From: Onthophagus taurus
Lineage: Eukaryota > Arthropoda > Insecta > Coleoptera > Scarabaeidae
Assembly: GCF_036711975.1 (NCBI RefSeq)
Contig: NC_091966.1
Span: 13,399,501 to 13,463,500, forward strand
Reading direction: 5' to 3'
DNA: 64,000 bases
Below the pieces are notes generated by a model. The model was not told the DNA's origin, did not search any database, and saw nothing but the letters and a program-made list of their open reading frames with translations. Within the stretch, counting starts at the first letter, position 1. Each line of letters begins with the position of its first letter. Both the position numbers and the translations under genes were made by a program. Of this stretch, positions 38,701 through 46,729 are shown piece after piece.

Positions 38701-41700
38701 ACTCAGGTATTTCCATTGATTTTGTTTGACTTATTAAGGCTTTTTGATAGTTTCTTACAAAATCTATACATTTGTACGAATAAGGAAGACTCACTAATCT
38801 TTCAATAGCAGTAACAAAATTATCATATTCCCTATCAGTTATAGTTTCAACTAGTTTAGTTTCCAACTGCGATTTATCTAACCATTGGTAACCCGTTGTA
38901 TCTCTAAATATTTAATTTAAAACAATAAAACAGCTTTAACTTTAGCACACAAAAAATAATCTATTAAAAAAGAAAATTCACTAAAAACCTCGATATAACA
39001 GACCTCGTTAAAACGGAAAATATAATATTATCTATTTAATATATCAGTATATTTAAATATAAATGAATCTATGAGCGCTAATCATAGATCGAATTCAACT
39101 GGGGTTATTCCCCAAGTTGCTCTATTCCATGTTCATAGATAAACTCGGGGTATTCCTCAAGTTGTCTATTCAATGTATAAATCAAGAACGGTAGTTCTAG
39201 CGGATCTAGTGTTAATTGTTATTCAGCGCTAGATTGTTGTATATTTTTATTGAACTAAAAGTAGAACTAACACTAGACCTAGAACTAGAGACATTCGGGT
39301 TAAGAGACGGCTAAACCCGAATGTTTGTAGTTCTAGGTTTAGTGTTAGTTCTAGTTTTCCTTGTACTTTAGAACTAACACTAGACCTAGTTTCACTTGTT
39401 ATTCAACGTTAGATTGTTGTATATTTTTCTTCTCTTCTTCTTAATGTGCCATACAGATTCCTGGTTCTATTATGTGCAGCATTCTGTAATGTTTGGAAGT
39501 CATGTGTCCCTGTCCACTAGCGGATATTTCTTAGCCACGATAATTTTTTTCTACCTATTCGTCTTTTTCCTTCCCCAAATTTTTCCTGGAGAATGAGGCG
39601 TTGGAAATGGTACCGTTCTCCCCGTGGTATATGTAGTTCTCCCCGAGATAACCTATCTTTCTTTTCTTGATATTTTCAAAAAGTTCTCGTTCTCCTAAGT
39701 CGACCCTGCAGAGAACGTCTTCGTTACACAGGTGATCGGCCCAACACACCTTCAACATTCGCCGCAGGATCCACATTTCGAAGGCTTCCAGTTTGTTGAT
39801 GATTGATATTTTCAGCGTCCACGTCTCAACCCCATATACGAGAACGGATCAGACGTAGCATTTTATCATCCTATATCTGAGGCTGAAATTCAGGTTCTTG
39901 TCCGTAAAAAATTTTCAAAGTCTTAGAAAGGTTCTAAACTTGTTCTACCCCTCATTGATCATGTATCCCAAGTATCTAAATTGTTTGACCTGTTCGATGA
40001 TCTCTCCATCAACATGTATTTTCTTCGTTAATCCGGTTTAGTAGGTTTTGCAAATCATTCGTACTATCCGCTAATATCACGGTGTCATCCGCATGCTGGA
40101 TATTGTTAATAGGGGTTCCGTTTAGTGTAATTCCAAAGAGACTATTCGAGATTGACTCTGAGAATCCTCTTTCTACGTATAGGTTGAACAGCATCTTTAG
40201 GATACATCCTTGGCGAACGCCCTTTTTGATTTCAAAATCCTCAGTTGTTCCAGTGTTATTTATTCGGACTTCCGCTTTTTGGTGCCAATATAGATTACCA
40301 ATTAGTCTTATATCCTTTGCATCCAGTCCCAGATCTCTAAGGTATGTTATAAAGTAAGATTGTGTTTAACGCCTTCTCATAGTCGATGAAGCACATAAAG
40401 ACGTCCTTTCTATGATCTTGGAAACTTTGCACCAGTGTCTGGAGACTAAACATGGCTTCTCTGGTTCCAAATCCGCTTATAAATCCAAACTAACTGTCTC
40501 CACTTGCTTCCTCACATATTTGATAAAGCCTTCTATGTAGAATTTGCAGGAAAAGTTTTAGAAAGTGGCTCATTATACTAATGAGACGGTATTCTTCTCA
40601 CGAGGTATTCGATTATTATTTGATTTTGGTAGTGCGACAAACGTAGAGTGGAGCCAGTCCCAGGAAAGTGTCCAGAGTCATAGATGTTGTTGATAGATCT
40701 TACGCCTTGCCACTCTTCATTGACTTAATGGCGTGAATGACTTCCCTTCTTAATATATTTGGTCCTGGCTGAGAAGAGGCCAATTCTATATTTTCTCTAT
40801 ATTTGCAACAGTTCTTCAGTTTCTGTCACTATTTCATTGTGCTCATTCTTAATGAAATTTAGCAATCTATTATTATAAAGCCCAGCTATTTCTTTGACTT
40901 TTTTATGTAAATGAAAGTTGTCTCCAAACCTGTTAAGATCTTCAGCCTCCCGACACCTTTCATGCAGCCAATTCTCTTTTCCCACTCTAATCTCATTTCC
41001 TATTCTTCTTTGAAGACCTCTGTACCCAATGTGATTATTCTTAATTTTACATTACCTGCGCTTCTCCATTAGTTCCAGAATATACAGTTGTGTCAAATGT
41101 CTGAAATGTAGCCAATAACTTCGCCATTTGTGGTTTTAAAGAAAAATGTTTCAAATACAAGTTTCTTTATTAATCATGACGCATTTTTTTGCGATATTTG
41201 CTTGTTTGTATTGTTTTTGTTTCGTTGCTATGGCAACCAACATTGTTATTTTAAATGGGATGTATATGTTTTCTTTTACATACTTTGATAGAGGATAAGT
41301 CCCTCTACGCGATGAACATATCAAATCATATGGTTGTATTAGAAAAAAATCGAGAAAAAAAGCGCTCTCTGAAAATATTAAATCAGCATAGCTGTTGGTT
41401 GCCATAGCAACGAAACAAAGATCAATGTAAACAAGCAAGTATCGCCAAAAAATGCGCCACAATTAATAAAGAATTTTTTATTTGAATCATTTTTCTTTAA
41501 AACCACAAATGGCAAAGTTATTTCCTATATTCCAGACATTTGACACACCCTGTATAACATAATATCCACTCGATATTAGCTGTGGTTTATTTCTTTGTGA
41601 GAAATTTTTCGTTCGAAGTTGTAACAGCTTGTTTAAGATCTAACCAAGCTTTTAGAAACCAAAGTTTAATTTATCACGCCTCCTTACTACCCAAAATCAA

Positions 41701-44292
41701 AATAGCACGCCTCCCTTGCGGTAATTTTGTAATAGATATAATATAACTACAAAAAACATACATATTTCGTACGTTTTATTACAATAGAATACTATTTTCA
41801 CACACATACGTTAAGAACAAATCAATCAATGACATGGATGAGCTTGCATACTTTTAACCAGATTTGCAATTCTAGGTGGAATAGAAGAAAGCCTACAACG
41901 TCGATCACTAGCAATATTAAGCTTATTTCTATATTTCAGTTTTATTGCTACAACTGTAGAAAACACACGAATAAATCTTAAAACACGCTTCTTTTGAGAT
42001 TGAAAATAATTTAGGAAAGCACGAATGCTAAAATTTTGCGATTCCAAAGTTGCAATTTTTCAATATACGTCGTGATGGCATCTCGATGATAAATTATATT
42101 CGAGTCTCCACCTTGTAATTTCAAGTTAGGGAATGCAACGAATTGAAAATAGCCGATAAATAAGCCAAAACTGCTCGGACAGTTTTCTAAATTCAACATA
42201 GAGTTCAGTTTCTTTTTGGGTTTTTAACAACAAAATTACTTCATCTTGAAGCTCATATAACCTTGCTAACATATTTCCTTTTGACAGCCAGCGCACTTCC
42301 GAATGGAATAATGTTTTATGTTCTCTGCCCAAATCTTCGCAAAAGACCGTAAAAAGTCGGGTGTTTAACATCGGTGCATTCGTTTGAAAGCCGCCAAAGC
42401 TTGACGGTGTATAAACCAATGAATAACTGTTACATTATGATAATTTTGTTCTTTCACCAACTGTAAGAATCCTGAACGAGTGAAGCATTGCAGGAGCGCC
42501 GTCTGTGCATAATATGCCTATCAAGTTTTGCCATGACAGTTCATGTTTGTCAAACAATTCAAAGATAGCTGTCATTATATCAACTGCTTTTACACTTGTT
42601 GTTAACTCTGTAGAAAACTTGGTAGAAAACAACATTTCATTTTCAATTGTTTTGTTATATATATATCGAACGAAATCTAGCAATTGACAACAATGTGCAA
42701 CACCTGTAATCTCGCCCAACTGCGTTGCGAAAAACTTTGATTCTTTCACGACCTTATTACCTAAATTTGTATGTCCGCGATCATATTAACATTGCGATGC
42801 TTCACAGTATTGTCAGAAAGCGGTATTTGTGAATATTTGTGTTTACTTTCTGGTCTAAGAAGGATATCAGCGATCTTGAACAGGCAAGGTTCGATAAGTG
42901 TTTTACTGATAATGTGGCTTTTCTTGGTTTTTGCGATAACTAGCGATTATTCATACGAACTTTCAAGCATCTTTTCAGTTGACTGAGCAAAGGATCCACT
43001 ACTATACAATTTTATGCGTTTTAAACTTGTAGATTTGGCAGCAAAAAACTCGTTTGGTTTATCCTCTAACGCATTTTTACGTTTTTTAGTCGAGCTCATG
43101 TCGAAGTAAAACGTACAAGTAATTGTAGAAATACCGAAGTCTAAAGAAGAAGAGTAAACGTGAAGTATGGACAACCGGTTTTTTCAACATTTTCCAACCC
43201 AAGTGAGCAGATGGGTTTGAGACTATCGCGGCATGTGCTTAGATGAGTATTGTACCGCTTGCGCCCCCTTTAACATTTCGTTACACCCCCTAGTTTGAAA
43301 AACCAATGCTTATTGGAGTCGTTTGTATTGGTAACACTTTCTAGTTCTTTATTAATGTGATATTCATATAGTAATCTTGTTTCTTGATTATTATACATTT
43401 TTATTGAACTAGAAGTAGAAGTAACTAATAAAGAACGCAACTGTTCGAATTTGTGTGCATTAAAATTTCAAAAAAATAGAATTTTTAACTATAATGGACA
43501 TTTCCTTCCCCATATTAATCTGCTATATCGAGGTTTTACCATATTTGAAAAATCCACAAAAACTTACATTGCTAGTTGAGGATCTGAAACTTTATTTTTT
43601 CGTATCATTGCATCTTCAAACTTGTAAGTTTGATTTATATGTTCTACTATGTCCTGTGATATTTAACAAAAAATTTTAGAAACATCTTAGAAAAAAAATA
43701 TATTAAATAGTTATAACTTACATATAGCAGTTTATAGAAATTTGGTCTTCCTGTATAAAACAAGAAATGGAAAGGTCGCCCCGTCTCATCAAATTCAGCA
43801 GCTTTCCTTTGTGGAAAAACCTCTTCGGGAGGTTTCATCATAGGTCTTGCTTTCTTTTCATACAAACCAGATGGAAATAAGTACCGAATTGCTTCCTAAA
43901 AATGATAATAATAACAGACTGATATTACTAAAATAAAATATGTAACTTACATCTACATCATCTTGTGTAAAATGTTCTGGATCTTCCCCCATCATATTAG
44001 CCAAGTGTCGTTTACCAATTTGAAATTCATAGTTTTGTTGCTTCATAAATTCGTTGTGTTCCGTAGCCCTTTCTAAATAAGCTTTCATTGCCTTGCTAAT
44101 ATCTTTCTTCTCATTGTTAATAAGATTTGTACCATCAGTCCCATCGGTTTTACTCGTATTTGTTGATGATAACTTTTGGATCTTATAAATTTATATGAAG
44201 AAATAACAAAAAAATTGTAGTATTTACAAACTTACGGGTGTTAAATATATTGGGCGTATTTGCGATACCAATTTATAGGAATTCCGTAACAT
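14795..44292 (-). CDS. MRPS9: Mitochondrial ribosomal protein S9 (uS9m), 8 exons
   Basis: Exons in transcript order: 44236-44292, 43951-44181, 43722-43895, 43568-43653, 38659-38903, 38477-38592, 14939-15101 and 14795-14886. All junctions are GT/AG with matching phase; they give 387 residues, in the size range of animal uS9m. The N-terminal extension includes [20 protein letters not shown]; the C-terminal uS9 core reads [20 protein letters not shown] and ends [18 protein letters not shown], the invariant tail that reaches the P-site tRNA in the small subunit. Exon 4 (86 nt, [12 protein letters not shown]...) is needed to keep phase between exons 3 and 5. Intron 6 spans 23.4 kb and holds two other genes; intron 4 (4.7 kb) is filled with transposons. 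It is divergent from the coiled-coil gene and convergent with RARS2. Confidence 0.94.
15500..16480 (+). mobile_element. Non-LTR retrotransposon relic (RT start and 3' end)
   Basis: Plus-strand frames show [20 protein letters not shown] (about 15.72-15.78 kb), equivalent to the KSPGxDGI..E..KYGG motif opening a reverse transcriptase, and near the end [30 protein letters not shown] (16.3-16.44 kb), the usual 3'-terminal region. The RT core between is missing, and several frames are broken. It sits in MRPS9 intron 6. Confidence 0.6.
16500..17890. repeat. Degenerate AT-rich repeat tract
   Basis: About 1.4 kb in which the same short phrases recur irregularly: GGATTTCTGGAAATTATT, TTTCCTGAGATATT, GATTTCCAA, TTTATATAAGAGAAAATTTGC. 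Longer similar blocks (for example GGACGATTTCC..TAGGCAATCTA near 16.75 kb and GGAGGATTGC..TAGACAATCTA near 17.6 kb) suggest an old tandem array of long units that has diverged. Reading frames here are by-products. Confidence 0.6.
17890..18414. other. Upstream flank of the acyl-CoA synthetase, no exon found
   Basis: A purine-rich stretch (17.9-18.2 kb) followed by AT-rich sequence. The missing N-terminal exons of the acyl-CoA synthetase would be expected here or further upstream, but no frame resembles that region. Confidence 0.4.
18415..19812 (+). CDS. Luciferase-like / 4-coumarate-CoA ligase-like acyl-CoA synthetase, 5'-incomplete
   Basis: Three exons, 18415-18748, 18799-19113 and 19167-19812, join in phase and give about 431 residues of an ANL-superfamily adenylating enzyme, which activates a carboxylic acid with ATP and transfers it to CoA. 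Motifs in order: [17 protein letters not shown] (phosphate loop), [42 protein letters not shown], and the catalytic lysine in [11 protein letters not shown]. The first exon opens at an acceptor (AG 18413-18414) in phase 2 with [15 protein letters not shown], so a preceding exon should exist. Roughly 110-150 N-terminal residues are missing and were not found. The C terminus ends NKIE without a peroxisomal SKL signal. The frames are intact, so a truncated but young copy or distant 5' exons are both possible. It is nested in MRPS9 intron 6 on the opposite strand. Substrate unknown; bioluminescence cannot be inferred. Confidence 0.82.
19813..20250. other. Intergenic (MRPS9 intron 6), nothing recognised
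   Basis: Sequence downstream of the acyl-CoA synthetase stop. Unique-looking, with no gene or repeat recognised. Confidence 0.4.
20251..20582. repeat. MITE with TAA target duplication (PIF/Harbinger-like)
   Basis: Ends begin TGGCCCCTCTTCACTAT and are repeated in inverse for ~34 bases at 20549-20582 with three mismatches. Both ends are flanked by TAA (20248-20250 and 20583-20585), the usual target of PIF/Harbinger transposons. The 332-bp interior is GC-rich with no coding capacity. Confidence 0.7.
20600..22418. other. Intergenic (MRPS9 intron 6), no gene seen
   Basis: 1.8 kb AT-rich sequence, downstream of the pyrexia stop. Short reading frames have no recognisable motifs. Confidence 0.5.
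22419..25364 (-). CDS. pyx: TRPA-family cation channel, pyrexia-like
   Basis: An uninterrupted frame of 981 residues. About residues 150-470 carry some nine to ten ankyrin repeats, with consensus cores such as [43 protein letters not shown] and [11 protein letters not shown]. Residues ~545-790 hold six hydrophobic segments; the pore-proximal part reads [14 protein letters not shown] and is followed by [20 protein letters not shown] and [20 protein letters not shown], which is typical of pyrexia rather than painless or TrpA1. A coiled coil closes the C terminus (about 930-965). Pyrexia in Drosophila is a heat-gated, potassium-permeable channel. The start is supported by an in-frame TAA directly upstream and an acceptor (TTGTAG) 4 bases before the ATG, which implies a non-coding 5' exon. 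It is nested in MRPS9 intron 6, same strand. Confidence 0.87.
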   Translation of the reverse strand: MVCATEESRSIAMENLGFQDVTQPPKFGRSVSVNVEAESFPLYHTPPSSILRWRRYRGDPQEMLEEEYPSEDIVYMECGPSPPSDHTPNIYESFEEFSSNHELTVQICHDTIKMNLLEHMKSFSGRHQFLDDIESKKTVSENLNAQMLGASKFEINTAFLWAAFLKRWDILQGLLDLGAQLQYYEPNQGLSALHLAAFSGCIPGTQFLIALGSDVNACFKCYTPLHCAAFGDSPETAMVLLNNSARVGTLTSNPNNCQESVLHCAVRANAIACVRLFIVEGADVGQVEYAGISPVHLAADLGHAQCLRIMLDPKNVNVNAKTKEREQTALHLAAEGGYTECIEILLEKGADTNSQNHRGQTPLHLAARAQAYDCVEMLLRKGADANIVDYDRRSALHAAVGKAARSYDIIEALVTWGADVNAKDQYGYTPLHIAALNELSQGVEVLIFHGADITAKSKFGMTALGIITRKTPASLAMITQKLDAAITLHHHPESSNREVELRLDFRSILQHSHPKEINFLNTFVDEGQKEILLHPLCSAFLYLKWEKIRKYYIARMLISVIFVLSLSLYVLTALAHNCYNQGKNMNESQPQNLFELCEKKSMLGHMLRHNPFVIEMQWYVLVSITGCEILRKIYGIVGYPTVRQYLSHPENILEWSVIASVFVISFIYTGRTYTWQNHVGAFAVLFGWTNIMLMIGQLPIFGSYVAMYTRVQGEFAKLLLAYSCLLIGFAISFCVIFPDSSSFANPFIGLITVMVMMTGELSLDLLLEDSDDPPFLLEISAQVTFILFLFFVTVILMNLLVGIAVHDIQGLQKTAGLSKLVRQTKLISYIELALFNGYLPSYMLNLLHWTALVSPKAYRVVLNVKPLNPREKRLPRDILKSAHEIAKKRKHYGHTISSHGSTATSYGKKKWMNNNVDRIETTDLVIDYSNYINNLQVTVDRANEKIDLLTNEIKELKSILLDTIKSMEPSSSNKEDTNSNC
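26310..26925. repeat. Two diverged direct copies of a ~190-bp sequence
   Basis: About 26310-26500 and 26745-26925 share, in the same order, AACGCCT.GTTGC, GTAAACATC.G.AATGAA, GGGAT..AAATCTT.GCTTA, TGCAATTT and AACATGTAATTT. A 240-base spacer lies between them. The family is not known to me. Confidence 0.55.
28810..29070. repeat. Foldback element with ~75-bp arms
   Basis: Arms at 28810-28882 and 28995-29070 are inverted copies (sharing CGACGTTTCGTTTTC, AACTATCATC.GGTTTATTT and GTCATAACACAATTAGAAA with few mismatches) around a ~110-base loop. Likely a MITE or foldback element; no coding content. Confidence 0.7.
29695..30110. repeat. GC-rich inverted-repeat segment
   Basis: Two palindromic clusters stand out from the AT-rich background: GTGCGGGAAACGCGTTTTCC (from 29719), nearly self-complementary when read through 29743; and 29995-30102, where ATGCGGAAAGG pairs with CCTTTCCGCAT, GCACGC with GCGTGC, and GCAGAAC with GTTCTGC in nested order. 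Probably a mobile-element relic, family unknown. Confidence 0.5.
30424..30462. repeat. Perfect 17-bp hairpin
   Basis: AAGTATAAAAGACTATT is followed by CATGC and then its exact reverse complement. A U-run does not follow, and no gene ends here, so it is not an obvious terminator or miRNA precursor. Confidence 0.6.
30500..34350. other. AT-rich sequence without recognised features
   Basis: About 3.9 kb with no frame above 60 codons on either strand and no inverted or tandem repeat that I could see. Confidence 0.5.
34354..34396. repeat. Short direct and inverted repeat cluster
   Basis: TGCTGTAATGAGA occurs at 34354-34366 and 34384-34396. Between them TTACAGCAT CCG ATGCTGTAA (34371-34391) is a perfect palindrome with a three-base centre. 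Function unknown; perhaps two abutting transposon ends. Confidence 0.45.
34900..35232 (+). other. Possible decayed coding fragment, unidentified
   Basis: Two overlapping plus-strand frames (34916-35131 and 35005-35229) look like pieces of one shifted frame: [16 protein letters not shown] followed by [21 protein letters not shown] do not recognise either. A transposon relic is the default explanation. Confidence 0.2.
36467..36600 (-). other. Possible non-coding 5' exon of pyrexia
   Basis: A clean donor, CCAG followed by GTGAGT (36461-36466, minus strand), ends a GC-richer segment. Splicing to the acceptor at 25369 would place the pyrexia ATG four bases into exon 2, behind an in-frame TAA. The exon contains ATGs whose frames (starting [10 protein letters not shown]) would stop at that TAA, so they would act as upstream ORFs. 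Upper boundary is uncertain. The link to pyrexia is inference. Confidence 0.35.
36600..36950 (-). promoter_or_regulatory. Possible pyrexia promoter region
   Basis: A compositional island richer in GC than its flanks. On the minus strand it has a GAGAGAGAGA tract and a TTTTTATATC TATA-like stretch near 36640 upstream of the putative exon. Evidence is compositional plus position only. Confidence 0.3.
37041..37091. repeat. Two adjacent palindromes
   Basis: CGCAAATAT TTG ATATTTGCG (37041-37061) is followed seven bases later by the 24-base perfect palindrome AATAAGTTGTAA / TTACAACTTATT (37068-37091). They lie about 100-150 bp upstream of the putative pyrexia promoter island. Confidence 0.5.
37490..38400 (+). 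mobile_element. piggyBac transposase relic
   Basis: Broken plus-strand frames give, in order, [56 protein letters not shown] (in another frame), [11 protein letters not shown] and [14 protein letters not shown]. This is the order of the DDE_Tnp_1_7 domain of piggyBac transposases. Several stops and shifts; inactive. It sits just before MRPS9 exon 6. Confidence 0.75.
38979..39137. repeat. Tigger/pogo-like MITE, second copy
   Basis: Starts CACTAAAAACCTCGATATAA and contains the inverted copy of the sequence at window positions 1-134 (GTTGCTCTATTCCATGTTCAT at its other side). It lies just upstream of MRPS9 exon 5, inside intron 4. Confidence 0.55.
39200..39420. repeat. Imperfect hairpin of CTAGTTCTAGTGTTAGTT-type repeats
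   Basis: AGAACTAACACTAGACCTAG runs into ACATTCGGGTT and is mirrored by AACCCGAATGT and CTAGGTTTAGTGTTAGTTCT (39263-39349). Direct copies of ATTGTTGTATATTTTT and CTAACACTAGACCTAG flank it. A weaker relative (TTTTTATTGAACTAGAAGTAG) occurs at about 43.40 kb. Confidence 0.6.
39570..41045 (-). mobile_element. Non-LTR retrotransposon relic with RT palm
   Basis: Reading the minus strand from 41.0 kb down: an N-terminal linker ([15 protein letters not shown]), then [36 protein letters not shown], the catalytic-loop equivalent [11 protein letters not shown] (YADD in active enzymes) and the 3' part [12 protein letters not shown] with [15 protein letters not shown]. Order and motifs fit an RTE/CR1-clade reverse transcriptase. 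Frames are broken. Inside MRPS9 intron 4. Confidence 0.75.
41085..41552. repeat. Tc1/mariner-type MITE, ~150-bp inverted ends
   Basis: The left end CAGTTGTGTCAAATGTCTG (41085) and right end, complement of CAGGGTGTGTCAAATGTCTG (41533-41552), are flanked by TA. Similarity continues inward for about 150 bases per arm, including GGTTGCCATAGCAACGAAAC. The interior has no transposase, so it would have been mobilised in trans (inference). Confidence 0.75.
41826..43170 (-). mobile_element. hAT transposase relic (ZBED5/SCAND3-like)
   Basis: Four minus-strand pieces follow one another in family order: [19 protein letters not shown] near 43.1 kb, [20 protein letters not shown], then [15 protein letters not shown] with the DG of the catalytic region, [19 protein letters not shown], and a C terminus ending in [15 protein letters not shown]. 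Nearly the full length is present, but several frameshifts and stops separate the pieces. Inside MRPS9 intron 4. Confidence 0.8.
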
Positions 44293-44811
44293 TTTTAAAA
44301 TTTATGGACATAACCTCACATAACCTATATGGACCACAATTAAAATTTGTTTAATGACGTCACAAGTAATGTTGGTAGTGGGAGTCATTTGATTTTTTAT
44401 GTTAAATTATTAAGTTATAAATACGTAAAAAATCACTTTCTAAAAATTAACTAAATCAAATCTATACAATTTTTTAATAACTATGAATAAAGTAATTAAA
44501 AATTATTAAATCGTCTTTATTTTGCATATAACTTCAGTTCAGTTTCTATAAGCGTGAGTGATTGACAGATTGCTAGTTTAAAATTTTGATTTATGATAAT
44601 AGCAAAAATTTTGGTAAAAATCCAGTAAATTTACTGAAATTATAACCCAGGTACTTTTGAGGATTTTAAATTATATTGTTATCTTACTTAAATATCCATA
44701 ATAAAAATCTTTTTCGAAAGTTTACTAAAAGTGACACTTGCTGGTACGTTAGTTCCCTACAATTTCATCATCTTAAATTCCGATTTAGGTGCTGATTTAA
44801 AGTGGTACAAA
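44293..44811. promoter_or_regulatory. Divergent promoter interval, MRPS9 / coiled-coil gene
   Basis: 519 bp between two start codons on opposite strands. Two copies of CATAACCT near 44.31-44.33 kb lie close to the MRPS9 start. No TATA box is evident, as usual for housekeeping genes. Shared regulation is inference. Confidence 0.5.
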
Positions 44812-46690
44812 ATGGATAAGAAAAACGTAAAACGGTTTCCTCTTCCACCATTAAATCATTGCCAGATCGATCTTTTTAAACGTTTAACGGATTACGAGGT
44901 AAAATTGTAAATGTTAATTAATAAATGTTAACACAATTTATTTTCTTAGCAAAACATAATTCAGTATTTACGATTACAAACCAATACAATAAAAAGCATT
45001 CAAGAATCGATCAATAATAAATCCGAAAAATTGAAAGTATTGGAATCCGCTGTTGCTAAACATTATGAGCATAGCGAGTTAGTTGAAGTATACAAAACAA
45101 ACTTGCAAAAAGGAATTAACAGTTTACAAGTTACATGTGAAGAAATCAGCCAAGGAACTCACGATACTTTTACAACTTTAATCAAGCTCGATAATTTGGC
45201 TTTTACAATTGAACATAAAATTAAGGAGAAGGAGGCAAAAAATAAGGAAGAAAATTCTGTCTTGGACAAAGAATTGCATATTGTTAAGGAGGAATTAAAT
45301 TTTTTAGAGGTTTCTGAAGCAAACGAACGAAATGAACATGATCATACATATTGTAAAATAAAAAATGATATTGATAATGATTATAGAGATACAAAAACAG
45401 AAGAAACAGAGATTGCTAGATTGGTTAATGAAGAAAACGAGAAAGACAACGATTTAAGACAAAATAAATCTGATTTAAATGATTTAGAACAATGTGTAAT
45501 TACTTTAAACCATGAAATTGGTGAGGGTGATGTTGAAACTACAGATTTAGAAAAAAATCTGAATCAATGCAAATTTGAGTATGTTCTAATTAATATTATT
45601 TTTTGATGATATTTTGTTTTTATTGTTATAATGGAATATTTTGTTTTTCATATTTTCTAGATTGGATGTTGTAAAATTGAATTTGGACGAATCTATTGAA
45701 GCTGAGTTAAATGTAAAGAATTATATACAAAAAACTCAAAGCGAAATATCTGCAATTGAAGCAGATAATTCAAGATTGCAGGAAGATAAAAGCTTTCAAT
45801 TTCTTATTGATGAAAAAAGAAATCATGACATTCAAGTTACAAACTTGGAGGAATGTGTAAATAAATTTAAGGAAGATTATTCACTCTTAGAGTCTGAAAT
45901 TGGCAAAGAAAAAGCTATAAGAGAATGTTTACAAGAGGTATTAAATCAATTTTTTTCAAGTCAAGTTTTTAATCAATTAATCTTTTGTATTTAGGAACAT
46001 TTTCGATTAAATTCCGAGATTGACAATAGCACAGATATTCTTAATAAAACTTGTAATCAAGCGAAAGCTTTAAAAAATAAAGACACATCTCAAATTGCTA
46101 AATGTAAAATGGAAACAAAAGCAACTTTCGATGAAATCTTATTAAAAAGTACCTCAATAAATGAATTTAAACGACAAGTTGCGGATTTAGAACATTTATT
46201 AGCTACAATACCGTTTATTAATGATGAAGATATACCATTTGTTAATCAAAAAATTGTAAATTTAAAGAGATCAATTGATGATAAAATTGTACAAATGGAC
46301 AAGGAATTCCAAGAATTTACAAGCAATCAAAATCGTTTAAAAGAAAATAAGAAGAAAGAGGTGATTGAAAAATTGGATATGATACAAAACCTAACCAAAG
46401 ATCTAAATATTAAAATTGGAGAAGTAGTTAAAGTGGAGAGAACAGCAAATATTACTTACCAAGCTAATTTGGTTGAATGTGATGTTTTTGCCAAAAAATT
46501 AAAGGATAAAATGACCATCAGACATAATTTGAAGAAGCAAATTGTAAATTTTAAACAACCCGTTGTTCCCCAACGCAGAAAAAGAGCGATTGATGAATCA
46601 AGTGAAGCAAGTGATACAGCCTATGAAAATTTTACAAACATACTGGACATACACAAATATATGTTGGCAAAAAAAGGCAAAAAAAAATAA
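44812..46690 (+). CDS. Coiled-coil protein of unknown function, 4 exons
   Basis: Exons 44812-44898, 44950-45578, 45661-45937 and 45995-46690 join in phase (GT/AG) into 562 residues. The start is MDKKNVKRFPLPPLNHCQID, followed by a short non-coiled head of about 30 residues; the ATG is the first after an in-frame TAA nine codons upstream. Nearly everything from residue ~40 to ~520 is charged and heptad-like (for example IEHKIKEKEAKNKEENSVLD), rich in K, E, N and D, with a few prolines near 430 that could break the rod. The end is basic: PVVPQRRKRAIDESSEASD, then LAKKGKKK, resembling a nuclear localisation signal. No catalytic domain, signal peptide or membrane segment. Kinetochore, centrosome or SMC-like rods have this look, but I cannot assign a family. 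Divergent from MRPS9, convergent with IARS2. Confidence 0.85.
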
Positions 46691-46729
46691 TTATGTTCAT
46701 TTTGTTCATTTTCATATTTTTTATGTTTT

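Noticed and set aside
45031..45606. Separate start of the coiled-coil protein at 45031
   Set aside because: That codon is TTG inside exon 2; the frame is open back to the acceptor at 44949 and joins an ATG exon at 44812.
44812..46690. Assignment as kinetochore protein Nuf2
   Set aside because: Nuf2 has an N-terminal calponin-homology domain of about 150 residues; here the coiled coil starts after about 40.
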